DNA of 28,888 bases from Thioglobus_B sp964558405 (GTDB taxonomy: Bacteria; Pseudomonadota; Gammaproteobacteria; PS1; Pseudothioglobaceae): NCBI GenBank assembly GCA_964558405.1, contig CAZLDG010000017.1, positions 1 to 28,888 of the forward strand, written 5' to 3'. The notes below the pieces were generated by a model. The model worked only from the letters and a program-made list of their open reading frames with translations, made no database searches and was not told the DNA's origin. Positions 14,739 to 21,916 of this stretch are shown here, piece by piece. Position 1 is the first letter of the stretch. Every line of letters begins with the position of its first letter. Made by a program: the position numbers and the translations under genes.

Positions 14739-15590
14739 ATGCTACCTTCTATCAAAAACCTTCAATACTTAATTACTTTGGAACAGACGTTACATTTCGC
14801 CAAGGCTGCGCAACAATGTTTTGTTAGTCAATCTACTTTGAGTGCAGGTATTGCAAAATTAGAAACTGATTTGGGTGTTGAATTGGTTGAAAGAAGTAAC
14901 AAGCATGTGCAATTTACTTCGATGGGGAAAAAGATTGTTAAACAGGCAAAACTGGTGATATTGAGTGCCCAAGATTTGTCGAATATTGCCAAGACAGATT
15001 TTTTAAATTCAAAAATCGTGGTTGGTGCTATACCTACTATTGCCAGCTATATATTGCCTTTGTTTTTAAAAAAGTTGGAGAAAAATTTTCCAAATTTGAA
15101 AATCTCTTTTGTTGAGGCTACCAGCAGTCAATTAATTAAAAAGATAGAGAATAATGAAATTGATTTTGCTTTTTTTGCCTTTCCTTATGACACCCCTAAC
15201 ACAATTGATGGTTATGAGTTGTTTGATGATTATCTACACCTGGTTAAACATAAAAACAGAGAATCTGATGTTATTAATAAAGGTGAGTTATTGCTTTTAG
15301 AGCAGGGCCATTGTTTGCGCGCTCATGTGATGCAGGGGCTGCGCGTTAAAGAAGAGCAGGTGTCGGATTTTTCTTGCTCTAGTATTGCCACTTTGATTGC
15401 TATGATTGATATGGATATGGGGGTGAGTCTATTGCCAAAAATTGCCATTGACTTTGGTGTTTTATCACCTTATTCAAATCTTAACTATGTTGCGCAATCA
15501 AAAGTTTCAAGAAAGCTGGGGGTGATATATAAAAAGAACAATCAACATATCACCGATATTCAACAGATATCCAATATTTTGCGTCATTAA
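14739..15590 (+). CDS. oxyR: OxyR-like LysR-type regulator
   Basis: A 283-residue LysR-family activator resembling OxyR, the hydrogen peroxide sensor. The N-terminal helix-turn-helix reads HFAKAAQQCFVSQSTLSAGIAKLETDLGV (residues 19-47). The effector domain carries the OxyR signature LLLLEQGHCLRAHVM, with Cys192 at the place of E. coli Cys199. The second redox residue differs: at the Cys208 position it has Leu201 (MQGL in place of GFC). Another cysteine, Cys213 in SDFSCSSIATL, lies 21 residues after Cys192. It is divergent from the peroxiredoxin-glutaredoxin gene with a 102-base shared promoter region, as expected of a local OxyR circuit. The ribosome site before the ATG is poor. Confidence 0.87.
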   Translation: MLPSIKNLQYLITLEQTLHFAKAAQQCFVSQSTLSAGIAKLETDLGVELVERSNKHVQFTSMGKKIVKQAKLVILSAQDLSNIAKTDFLNSKIVVGAIPTIASYILPLFLKKLEKNFPNLKISFVEATSSQLIKKIENNEIDFAFFAFPYDTPNTIDGYELFDDYLHLVKHKNRESDVINKGELLLLEQGHCLRAHVMQGLRVKEEQVSDFSCSSIATLIAMIDMDMGVSLLPKIAIDFGVLSPYSNLNYVAQSKVSRKLGVIYKKNNQHITDIQQISNILRH

Positions 15591-15634
15591 CGACTTATTA
15601 TCAATGTTAGTGGTAAGTCTTATGGTTTAAGATG

Positions 15635-15664
15635 TTGTACGGATTGAGACGGATTGTGGATAAT
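15635..15664 (+). promoter_or_regulatory. Putative promoter with 10-base-spaced direct repeat
   Basis: TTGTAC (15635-15640), an 18-base spacer and GATAAT (15659-15664) lie upstream of the secreted-protein gene at 15696. Two copies of ACGGATTG start at 15639 and 15649, one helical turn apart, inside the promoter. They could bind a regulator. Confidence 0.4.
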
Positions 15665-15695
15665 AAAAACCAGTTTTAACATTTAGGCAGAATCA

Positions 15696-16154
15696 ATGAG
15701 AGTACTATTTACAACAGCCATATTGACACTTGGCGCGCTCAATGCACAAGCTAATACCAATCAATTTGTCTCTAAAGTCAGTTGTGTTGAGCAAATGACA
15801 CAGGCCACCAACCCTACCACGGGCAATGTGGTTATTTTCCCTACGCCGTGTGATGTACCCAGGGGTTGGGGTGAGGTTGCGCCCGCTGAGTTGTCGTTAG
15901 ATTTTCTAAAGCAGTATTGGTCTTTGTCTAAGGATAAGGCTGGTGATTTTAGTCAAATCAAATCCGAACAAGCACTGGACAACGCCAAACAAACCTGGAA
16001 TAGAGGGGTGGATGTGGTTGAACAAAGTCAAACTTGGCAAAGCCTTAAACAAGAGGGTGGTGAGATCATGGACCAATCTCAAGAGGCGGTTGACAAAGCC
16101 AAAGACTGGATAGAGGAAGGCAAGCAAGATTTGATTAAATGGCTAGATAAGTAG
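15696..16154 (+). CDS. Secreted two-cysteine protein of unknown function
   Basis: I do not recognise a named family. The 152-residue product has a short signal peptide (MRVLFTTAILTLGALNAQA, cleavage around residue 19-20). A compact N-terminal module follows with two cysteines, Cys29 and Cys52, which could form one disulfide around NPTTGNVVIFPTPCDVPRGWGE. The C-terminal two thirds is strongly amphipathic and helical, with loose repeats of charged and Q-rich segments (LKQEGGEIMDQSQEAVDKAKDW, EEGKQDLIKWLDK), so it may be a coiled coil or bind a membrane surface. The gene stands before lgt with a 16-base gap and probably shares its transcript. A periplasmic role is likely; nothing more can be said. 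Confidence 0.75.
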   Translation: MRVLFTTAILTLGALNAQANTNQFVSKVSCVEQMTQATNPTTGNVVIFPTPCDVPRGWGEVAPAELSLDFLKQYWSLSKDKAGDFSQIKSEQALDNAKQTWNRGVDVVEQSQTWQSLKQEGGEIMDQSQEAVDKAKDWIEEGKQDLIKWLDK

Positions 16155-16170
16155 ACCACTTATCATTGTC

Positions 16171-16956
16171 ATGACTTATCCTGATATTAATCCAATCGCC
16201 TTAGATTTGGGCTTTGTACAAATCTATTGGTACGGACTGATGTATCTACTGGCTTTTGCCAGTGCATTTTTACTGGCCAATTATCGCGCTAAACGCTCGA
16301 GCCGTTGGAGTACTGGGGAAGTTGAGGATTTGATTTTCTATGGTGCCATTGGTGCGGTAGTTGGCGGTAGAGTGGGTTATATGTTGTTTTATAATTTTTC
16401 CGCCTGGCTATCAGATCCGCTTTCAGTATTTGCCATTCAGGGTGGTGGTATGTCATTTCATGGTGGATTTTTAGGGGTGCTACTGGCCATGGTATGGTTT
16501 AATCGAAAACACCATAAAGCTTTTTTTACCACCATGGATTTTGTTGCCCCATTGGTGCCACTAGGTCTGGGTTTTGGTCGCTTGGGTAATTTTATCAATG
16601 GCGAGCTTTGGGGTGCACAAACCACCAGTGCATTGGGCATGTATATCCCTAGTGAAGGCGTAGCACGCTATCCTTCGCAGTTGTATGAGGCTTTTTTTGA
16701 GGGCTTGGTGTTGTTTTTGATTTTGTGGTTTGTCAGCCAAAAATCTCAGCCAAAAATGCTGATCTCTGCTCTGTTTTTAATCTTCTATGGTATCTTTAGA
16801 TTCGCGATTGAATTTGTGCGTCTGCCGGATGCACATATTGGCTATTTGGCCTTTGATTGGCTTACCATGGGGCAGTTGCTCAGTGCGCCAATGATTGGAC
16901 TGGGTCTGTATCTATTGTATCAAGCAAATAAGCGAAAACATGAAAGCATATATTGA
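16171..16956 (+). CDS. lgt: Prolipoprotein diacylglyceryl transferase
   Basis: Lgt moves diacylglyceryl from phosphatidylglycerol to the lipobox cysteine of prelipoproteins, the first step in lipoprotein maturation in the inner membrane. The protein has about seven hydrophobic segments, the FHGG motif (97-100) and the family signature GRLGNFINGELWG (136-148). The 261-residue length is standard. Its 3' end overlaps thyA by 17 bases, the lgt-thyA arrangement seen in many gammaproteobacteria. No good ribosome site is seen before the ATG at 16171, so translation may depend on the gene before it. Confidence 0.96.
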   Translation: MTYPDINPIALDLGFVQIYWYGLMYLLAFASAFLLANYRAKRSSRWSTGEVEDLIFYGAIGAVVGGRVGYMLFYNFSAWLSDPLSVFAIQGGGMSFHGGFLGVLLAMVWFNRKHHKAFFTTMDFVAPLVPLGLGFGRLGNFINGELWGAQTTSALGMYIPSEGVARYPSQLYEAFFEGLVLFLILWFVSQKSQPKMLISALFLIFYGIFRFAIEFVRLPDAHIGYLAFDWLTMGQLLSAPMIGLGLYLLYQANKRKHESIY

Positions 16957-17794
16957 CATTGGCAAACGAATCTTAAACGAAGGGCAGTGGGTAGAAAATA
17001 CGCGCACGGGTAAAAAAACCTTAACCATTATTGGTGCTACTTTCGAGCATGATTTAAGTGACGGTACGGTACCTGTGGTTACCACCAAGAAAATGTTTTG
17101 GAAGCCAGCGATTGCTGAGATGCTAGGCTATATTCGTGGCTATGGTTCGGCAGCACAATTTCGAGAGTTGGGTTGCAATACTTGGAATGCCAATGCCAAT
17201 GAAAACCAGGCCTGGTTGGATAATCCACATCGCAAGGGTGAGGATGATATGGGGCTTTGCTATGGGGTGATTGGCCGTGCCTTTCCGGGTATTGAGGATG
17301 ATGAACCGCTAGATCTGTATAAAAAAATTGTCGATGACCTGTCTCAAGGCATTGATGACAGACGAGAAATCTTTACTTTTAACCATCCAAACTTAGTGCA
17401 TCGCGCCTGTCTGCCAGCTTGTATGCACACTCATCATTTTAATAAATTGGGTGATAATCTATATCTAGAGAGTTATCAGCGTAGTAGTGATTACGCCCTA
17501 GGTCAGCCCTTTAATCATTTTCAAGTGGCATTTTTGCTGATGATTACTGCACAAATCACCGGTTTAAAACCTAAAGTGATGCGTCATCATCTGTCCAATG
17601 TACACCTGTATGAGGATCAAGTAGAAACCTTTAAAAACGAGCAAGCGGATCGTGAGCCCTTACCTTTGCCTAAGTTAAAAATCAATCCTGAGATTAAAAC
17701 CTTAGAAGATTTAGAGACCTGGGTCACCATGGATGATTTTGAGCTGGTTGGCTACGAACACCATCCGGCGATTAAATACCCATTTACTGTCTAA
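16940..17794 (+). CDS. thyA: Thymidylate synthase ThyA, divergent form
   Basis: ThyA methylates dUMP to dTMP using methylenetetrahydrofolate. The frame opens at 16895, but the ATG at 16940 gives the normal N-terminus (MKAYIDIGKRILNEG). The nucleophile is Cys161 in CLPACMHTHHF, where classical enzymes read PPCH. ESYQRSSDYALGQPFNHFQ (177-195) keeps the arginine, aspartate and asparagine that bind phosphate and dUMP, and GYEHHPAIKYP ends the protein as usual. Several motifs differ from the E. coli enzyme: CYGVIGRAFPG for VYGKQW-type sequence, and HHLSNVHLYEDQ for GGDTHLY. At 284 residues it seems complete and active, but belongs to a divergent subgroup. It overlaps lgt by 17 bases. Confidence 0.93.
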   Translation: MKAYIDIGKRILNEGQWVENTRTGKKTLTIIGATFEHDLSDGTVPVVTTKKMFWKPAIAEMLGYIRGYGSAAQFRELGCNTWNANANENQAWLDNPHRKGEDDMGLCYGVIGRAFPGIEDDEPLDLYKKIVDDLSQGIDDRREIFTFNHPNLVHRACLPACMHTHHFNKLGDNLYLESYQRSSDYALGQPFNHFQVAFLLMITAQITGLKPKVMRHHLSNVHLYEDQVETFKNEQADREPLPLPKLKINPEIKTLEDLETWVTMDDFELVGYEHHPAIKYPFTV

Positions 17795-17798
17795 TCCA

Positions 17799-17818
17799 AT
17801 CAAGTTTTTAATCTTGAT
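17799..17818 (+). terminator. Weak hairpin after thyA
   Basis: ATCAAG and CTTGAT pair around an 8-base AT-rich loop just after the thyA stop. It has no real T-run after it, so termination here would be weak. Confidence 0.25.
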
Positions 17819-17853
17819 ATTATCGACTTTTGTCGGCTATTAGAATTTAACAG

Positions 17854-17882
17854 TTCAAAAAGAACCTAAATTCAGCTACAAT
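17854..17882 (+). promoter_or_regulatory. Putative promoter of the inverse autotransporter gene
   Basis: TTCAAA (17854-17859), a 17-base spacer, then TACAAT (17877-17882). Transcription would begin near 17889, upstream of both possible TTG starts. Confidence 0.45.
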
Positions 17883-17962
17883 TACACCTATTAGATGTCA
17901 TTTTGACCTCTAATTTTAACATCAAACAGGCATCAAATGCCAATTGTTTGGCGGGGTGTGTA

Positions 17963-20812
17963 TTGCAGATTAAGGGTGTCATTTGGCTGTTATTGGTTCC
18001 AGGTTTGTTGGCTCAGGCATTGGCTGCGGATCCGCTTGTGTTTCAATTATCTGGCAATATTGAAAAACTAGCGAACACCAATATCACTCACTGGTTTAAT
18101 CAATTTGGCAATGGTAGAACGCGTTTTATTATTAAAGGTTTAGCCGGAGAATCTCCCAGTTATCAGCTGGAAACTATTCAGCCTTTGAGCGATATAGAAG
18201 ATGACGATACGCAATTGTTATTTCTACAAGCTGCACTATTATCCACGCAGAATCACGGCAGTCGTCGACCAACACTTAATCTGGGCATAGGGCAACGATA
18301 TTTGGTGGAGGATGAGCAGGCTGTTGCCGGGGTTAATCTATTTCTAGATTATGAGGCCAACTCTAGTCATAAGCGTGCTTCCTTGGGTTTGGAGTATCAG
18401 CGTCATCATTTTTCTGCGGCTTTGAATTATTACCAGGCCTTATCCAATCAAAAAATTATTGATGGCTATATTGAACAGGTGTTATCAGGCCATGAGTTGA
18501 ATTTGTCAGGTCAATTACCTTATCTTCCCTGGGCAAGAATCAAAGCCTCTCAATACCATTGGGATCAACAGCAAAGTGAAGACATACAAGGCAAACGTCT
18601 GGGGTTGGCACTGCAACTATCTAGTGCATTGTCACTAGAGTTGGGTCAACAACGGGAGAGTCAAAGCCAGCCGCAAAACTACGCCGAACTGTCTCTAGAG
18701 TGGCCAGCACAAGAGCAACGAACACCTGAATTATCGTTGAGTGCGTCTATGTTTGCACCCAGTGATAACATGCAACTCTCTGCACTGGATTGGGTGGAGC
18801 GAGACCATAAAATCCGCATTGAGAAAACCCTTGTTAATCAAGCCCCTGTATTTGACTCGAGTGCTAGCGCCAGTGTGATGGAGAATCAGCTAAGTGCTAT
18901 TCGTTTGAGCGCGGTAGATGAACAAAGTGTAACTTATGCGATTACCGGTGGTAGTGCCCAAGGTGATGATAGCGCCTTGTTTGCCGTGGATGATGCAACA
19001 GGTGTGGTGAGTTTTAAGCAGGCACCGGATTACGAAAACCCGTTAGATGCAGATGGTAATAATATTTATCACTTTAGGGTTGCTGCTACCGACACTCAGG
19101 GGCTTGCTAGTACGCAAGCGATATCAATTACCGTGCTTGATGTGGATGAGCAAGGTGTAAGTGTTTCACCAACTGTACTTAGTGTGATTGAAGGTAATAT
19201 GACTAGTTATCGGGTTTGGCTTAATACCCAGCCTAGCGCCGATGTGAGTATTGTGATGAGTAATAATAATACTATCGAAGTGGGATTGACGCTTAGTACC
19301 TTGAGCTTTACCCCGGATAATTGGTCCGACCCACAAGTGGTTGGTGTATTGGGCTTAGATGATGCAAATAATAAAAATGGCGTAGCCACTATTTCTCACG
19401 TGGTAAGTGGTGGTGATTATGAAGGTCTGAGTGCTGATGAAGTGATAGTCAACACCATTGATCTTGATTTGGCCAATGCTTTAATTAGTAATGTATCTGG
19501 CTCAACCAGTGAGGCTGGGGGTGTGGCAACTTTTAGCATTCAGTTGGAAACTCAGCCTTCTGCCGATGTGGTGGTTGATTTAAGCAGTAGTGATATTGGT
19601 GAGGGTGTGGTATCTCCAGCACAGGTGATATTTACGCCAGATACCTGGAACGATAACAAAATCATTACGATCACAGGTGTGGATGATGATATTGACGATG
19701 GCGATATTGGGTATACGATTGCTGTAGTGTTTAACTCTCAAGATGTGGATTACCATCAAAGACATAATGTGGACCTATCAGTAATTAATACCGATAACGA
19801 CACAGCTGAACTGATCGTTAATCGTATTGACGGCTTTACCGGTGAGGATGGCGATAGCGGATCTTTAGAGGTTAAATTGACCACAGAGCCGGTTGCGGCA
19901 GTCGTATTGGCTATTTCCAGTGATGATATTAGCGAAGGCGTGGTTACGCCTGACAATTTAAATTTTGATATTACCAATTGGAATATTTGGCAGAGTATTA
20001 CCATTAGTGGTGTAGATGATAGTATTGACGATGGTGATATTAATTACCAGGTGTTAATCGATCCGTCAGCCTCTATAGATGCCAAGTATCAGATCTTAGG
20101 TGTACACACCGAATCTATGCTAAATCGAGATAATGATGCTACTCCGGGAGTGACGGTGACTGAGACCAGTGGCAATACTGATGAGGATGGTGGATTCTTT
20201 ACTTTTGGTGTGAGACTGAACACTGTACCAATTGCCGATGTAGTGATTAATCTGAGCAGTAGTGATACCAGTGAAGGGCTGGTCGCACCCATACAACTAA
20301 CCTTTACTCCAAGCAATTGGCAAAATACGCAGACGGTGAGAGTTGACGGTGTGGATGATAGTATTGTCGATGGCGATCAAGCTTATAGTATTGTGACCTC
20401 TAACACCATCTCAACTGATCCAATTTATATGGGACTGGTAGTGGCAGATGTGGCCATGGTTAATGCCGATAATGATGTGGTGGCAACCATTGGTCCTGTC
20501 AGTGGTGATACTTCAGAATCTGGTGCCAGTGTACAATTTAGTATTGTGTTAACAGCACAGCCTAGTAGTGAGGTAACCATTCCACTGAGTAGTAGTGATG
20601 CCAGTGAGGGCGAGGTTAGTCCTAGTCTTGTGGTTTTCGATACATTTAATTGGAACATTCCGCAAACCATTACCATCAATGGTATTGATGACGGTATCGC
20701 CGATGGCGATCAGCCGTATTATATTATTATCGAACCGATGATTTCCAGCGATCCAATTTTCTCAGGCGCAGATCCTGAAGACGTACTGGTGTTTAACCGA
20801 GATAACGACTAG
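17963..20812 (+). CDS. Inverse autotransporter adhesin (intimin/invasin type) with cadherin-like and tandem repeats
   Basis: A large outer-membrane surface protein. The frame is open back to a TTG at 17903, but the TTG at 17963 has a G-rich stretch (GGCGGGG) upstream and starts a textbook signal peptide (MQIKGVIWLLLVPGLLAQALA), so I prefer it; no ATG is available. The mature N-terminus forms the inverse-autotransporter beta-domain (about 25-290): RRPTLNLGIGQRYLVEDEQAV, then VNLFLDYEANSSHKRASLGLEY, ending at VERDHKIRIEKTL. A cadherin-like domain follows (about 293-396), with FAVDDATGVVSF and YHFRVAATDTQG. Five repeats of about 110 residues make up the rest, each with SSSDxSEGxVSP, an NW, and GVDDxxxDGD. 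The protein stops right after the last repeat linker (NRDND) with no distinct tip domain. Likely adhesion or host or particle contact. Confidence 0.86.
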   Translation: MQIKGVIWLLLVPGLLAQALAADPLVFQLSGNIEKLANTNITHWFNQFGNGRTRFIIKGLAGESPSYQLETIQPLSDIEDDDTQLLFLQAALLSTQNHGSRRPTLNLGIGQRYLVEDEQAVAGVNLFLDYEANSSHKRASLGLEYQRHHFSAALNYYQALSNQKIIDGYIEQVLSGHELNLSGQLPYLPWARIKASQYHWDQQQSEDIQGKRLGLALQLSSALSLELGQQRESQSQPQNYAELSLEWPAQEQRTPELSLSASMFAPSDNMQLSALDWVERDHKIRIEKTLVNQAPVFDSSASASVMENQLSAIRLSAVDEQSVTYAITGGSAQGDDSALFAVDDATGVVSFKQAPDYENPLDADGNNIYHFRVAATDTQGLASTQAISITVLDVDEQGVSVSPTVLSVIEGNMTSYRVWLNTQPSADVSIVMSNNNTIEVGLTLSTLSFTPDNWSDPQVVGVLGLDDANNKNGVATISHVVSGGDYEGLSADEVIVNTIDLDLANALISNVSGSTSEAGGVATFSIQLETQPSADVVVDLSSSDIGEGVVSPAQVIFTPDTWNDNKIITITGVDDDIDDGDIGYTIAVVFNSQDVDYHQRHNVDLSVINTDNDTAELIVNRIDGFTGEDGDSGSLEVKLTTEPVAAVVLAISSDDISEGVVTPDNLNFDITNWNIWQSITISGVDDSIDDGDINYQVLIDPSASIDAKYQILGVHTESMLNRDNDATPGVTVTETSGNTDEDGGFFTFGVRLNTVPIADVVINLSSSDTSEGLVAPIQLTFTPSNWQNTQTVRVDGVDDSIVDGDQAYSIVTSNTISTDPIYMGLVVADVAMVNADNDVVATIGPVSGDTSESGASVQFSIVLTAQPSSEVTIPLSSSDASEGEVSPSLVVFDTFNWNIPQTITINGIDDGIADGDQPYYIIIEPMISSDPIFSGADPEDVLVFNRDND
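19151..20809 (+). repeat. Five tandem ~110-codon repeats inside the adhesin gene
   Basis: Repeat boundaries fall at about 19151, 19472, 19802, 20138 and 20477. Each unit contains a variant of LSSSDxSEGxVSPxxL, TPxNWN, TITIxGVDD and a DGDxxY element and ends in a (N/R)xDND linker. The first unit is the most diverged. They resemble Calx-beta-like surface-protein repeats. Confidence 0.85.
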
Positions 20813-20821
20813 TCTTAATAT

Positions 20822-21853
20822 TTACTTCCACAAATCCACAGTAATGCCTTGCTCGCGCAATTTGTCAGAGGCGTCTTCTAAGTAGCGTTGAAAGCTGGGT
20901 TGTTGGTAATAAGCTTCAGACAAAACGTATTGCATAATGCCGTGTAGGTGATACTGCTTGAAAAAAGCATCTTTGCGAATCACCTCATCACCATCTTTGG
21001 CAAAAAATACAATGGCAGGTTTGTAGGTTAATTGCAGGTCTTCATACCAGTCTTTGGCACTGGTGCGCTTACCGCTAGGAGTAATCAATTTCTCATCTGA
21101 TAGTGCATTAAAGCGTACTACCTGCATTTGCCCTAGGAGTGCTTGAGTGGTTTCTAGTGACATTAGGTCTTGATAGAATCGATCGCATTCTGGACAATTG
21201 GGTTCTTCAAAAAATACCGCCAAGTATTTAGAGGCTGGCAGTTGTCGAGAGCGTGCCAACATATGTGGCCCTTTTTCAAAGATTGGATGTGGGTTCAGGC
21301 TACCAACAGCTTGGGTTTTAAAGCTATTGATATAGCTGGCATAGGACTGTTTTAGATAGGTCTTATTGGCAATATAATCCAAAGTCTTATCCATCTTGTC
21401 AACGGATTGATAACCATTAAGTCTAAGTACTACTGTGCCTTTGGCGTCTAAAAATACCAGGGTTGGGGTAAATTGCACTTTCATATGCGCGGCAAAATCT
21501 TTTTCAGTGAAGTTCTCGCCATTCCAGTCGGTGAGTTCACGATCACCCCACATATTGGTTTCAATCACATCGAAGTGGCTTTGTAGTTTATTGACAATCT
21601 CAGGATGGTGGAAATTATCCTCAACCAGTTTGGCGCAATATGGGCAACCGTTTTGGTGGAAGTAAACCATAATATGTCGATTTTCATCATTGGCTTCTTC
21701 TAGATCTTCGCTGAGATCCATAAAACTGTCTTTAAACCAGCTTGGCAACTCTTCGACAAATTTAGCGCCTAAAAATTCTCCGTGCTTTGGCTGTTCTTGA
21801 GCAGGGACGCCCAGTGATAGTAATAGCGATAAAACAATAATAGATAAACGCAC
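20822..21853 (-). CDS. Periplasmic protein with two thioredoxin folds (SoxW-like)
   Basis: A 343-residue exported thiol-disulfide protein. It begins at a GTG at 21853 with GGGGAG upstream and a signal peptide (MRLSIIVLSLLLSLGVPAQ). Domain 1 (about 35-165) is a thioredoxin fold with active site CPYC at 70-73 and cis-proline P130 in FTPTLVFLD. Domain 2 (about 200-315) is a second fold with CPEC at 220-223 and cis-proline P279 in YKPAIVFFA. The first resembles the SoxW and thioredoxin-fold proteins found with sulfur oxidation genes; the second site, CPEC, is less usual. Two active sites in tandem suggest internal electron relay or separate substrates. No sox genes lie nearby. It follows the Cas6-like gene by 63 bases, with a likely promoter in between. 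Confidence 0.83.
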   Translation of the reverse strand: MRLSIIVLSLLLSLGVPAQEQPKHGEFLGAKFVEELPSWFKDSFMDLSEDLEEANDENRHIMVYFHQNGCPYCAKLVEDNFHHPEIVNKLQSHFDVIETNMWGDRELTDWNGENFTEKDFAAHMKVQFTPTLVFLDAKGTVVLRLNGYQSVDKMDKTLDYIANKTYLKQSYASYINSFKTQAVGSLNPHPIFEKGPHMLARSRQLPASKYLAVFFEEPNCPECDRFYQDLMSLETTQALLGQMQVVRFNALSDEKLITPSGKRTSAKDWYEDLQLTYKPAIVFFAKDGDEVIRKDAFFKQYHLHGIMQYVLSEAYYQQPSFQRYLEDASDKLREQGITVDLWK

Positions 21854-21886
21854 AGCCTCTCCCCAGTTGCTGATAATAATGGTTTT

Positions 21887-21915
21887 ATTGTAGCGGGAGT
21901 TTGACGCTAACGCAA
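21887..21915 (-). promoter_or_regulatory. Putative promoter of the double-thioredoxin gene
   Basis: On the minus strand: TTGCGT (21915-21910), a 17-base spacer, then TACAAT (21892-21887). It lies between the Cas6-like stop and the GTG start, so the thioredoxin gene need not depend on the upstream gene. Confidence 0.42.
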
Positions 21916-21916
21916 G

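Noticed and set aside
16895..16939. Earlier start for thyA
   Set aside because: It adds 15 residues encoded inside lgt that no ThyA carries; the ATG at 16940 matches the family N-terminus.
19151..20809. Tandem repeats as a possible CRISPR or satellite array
   Set aside because: The ~330-base units keep one reading frame and translate into protein repeats of the adhesin, so they are coding repeats.
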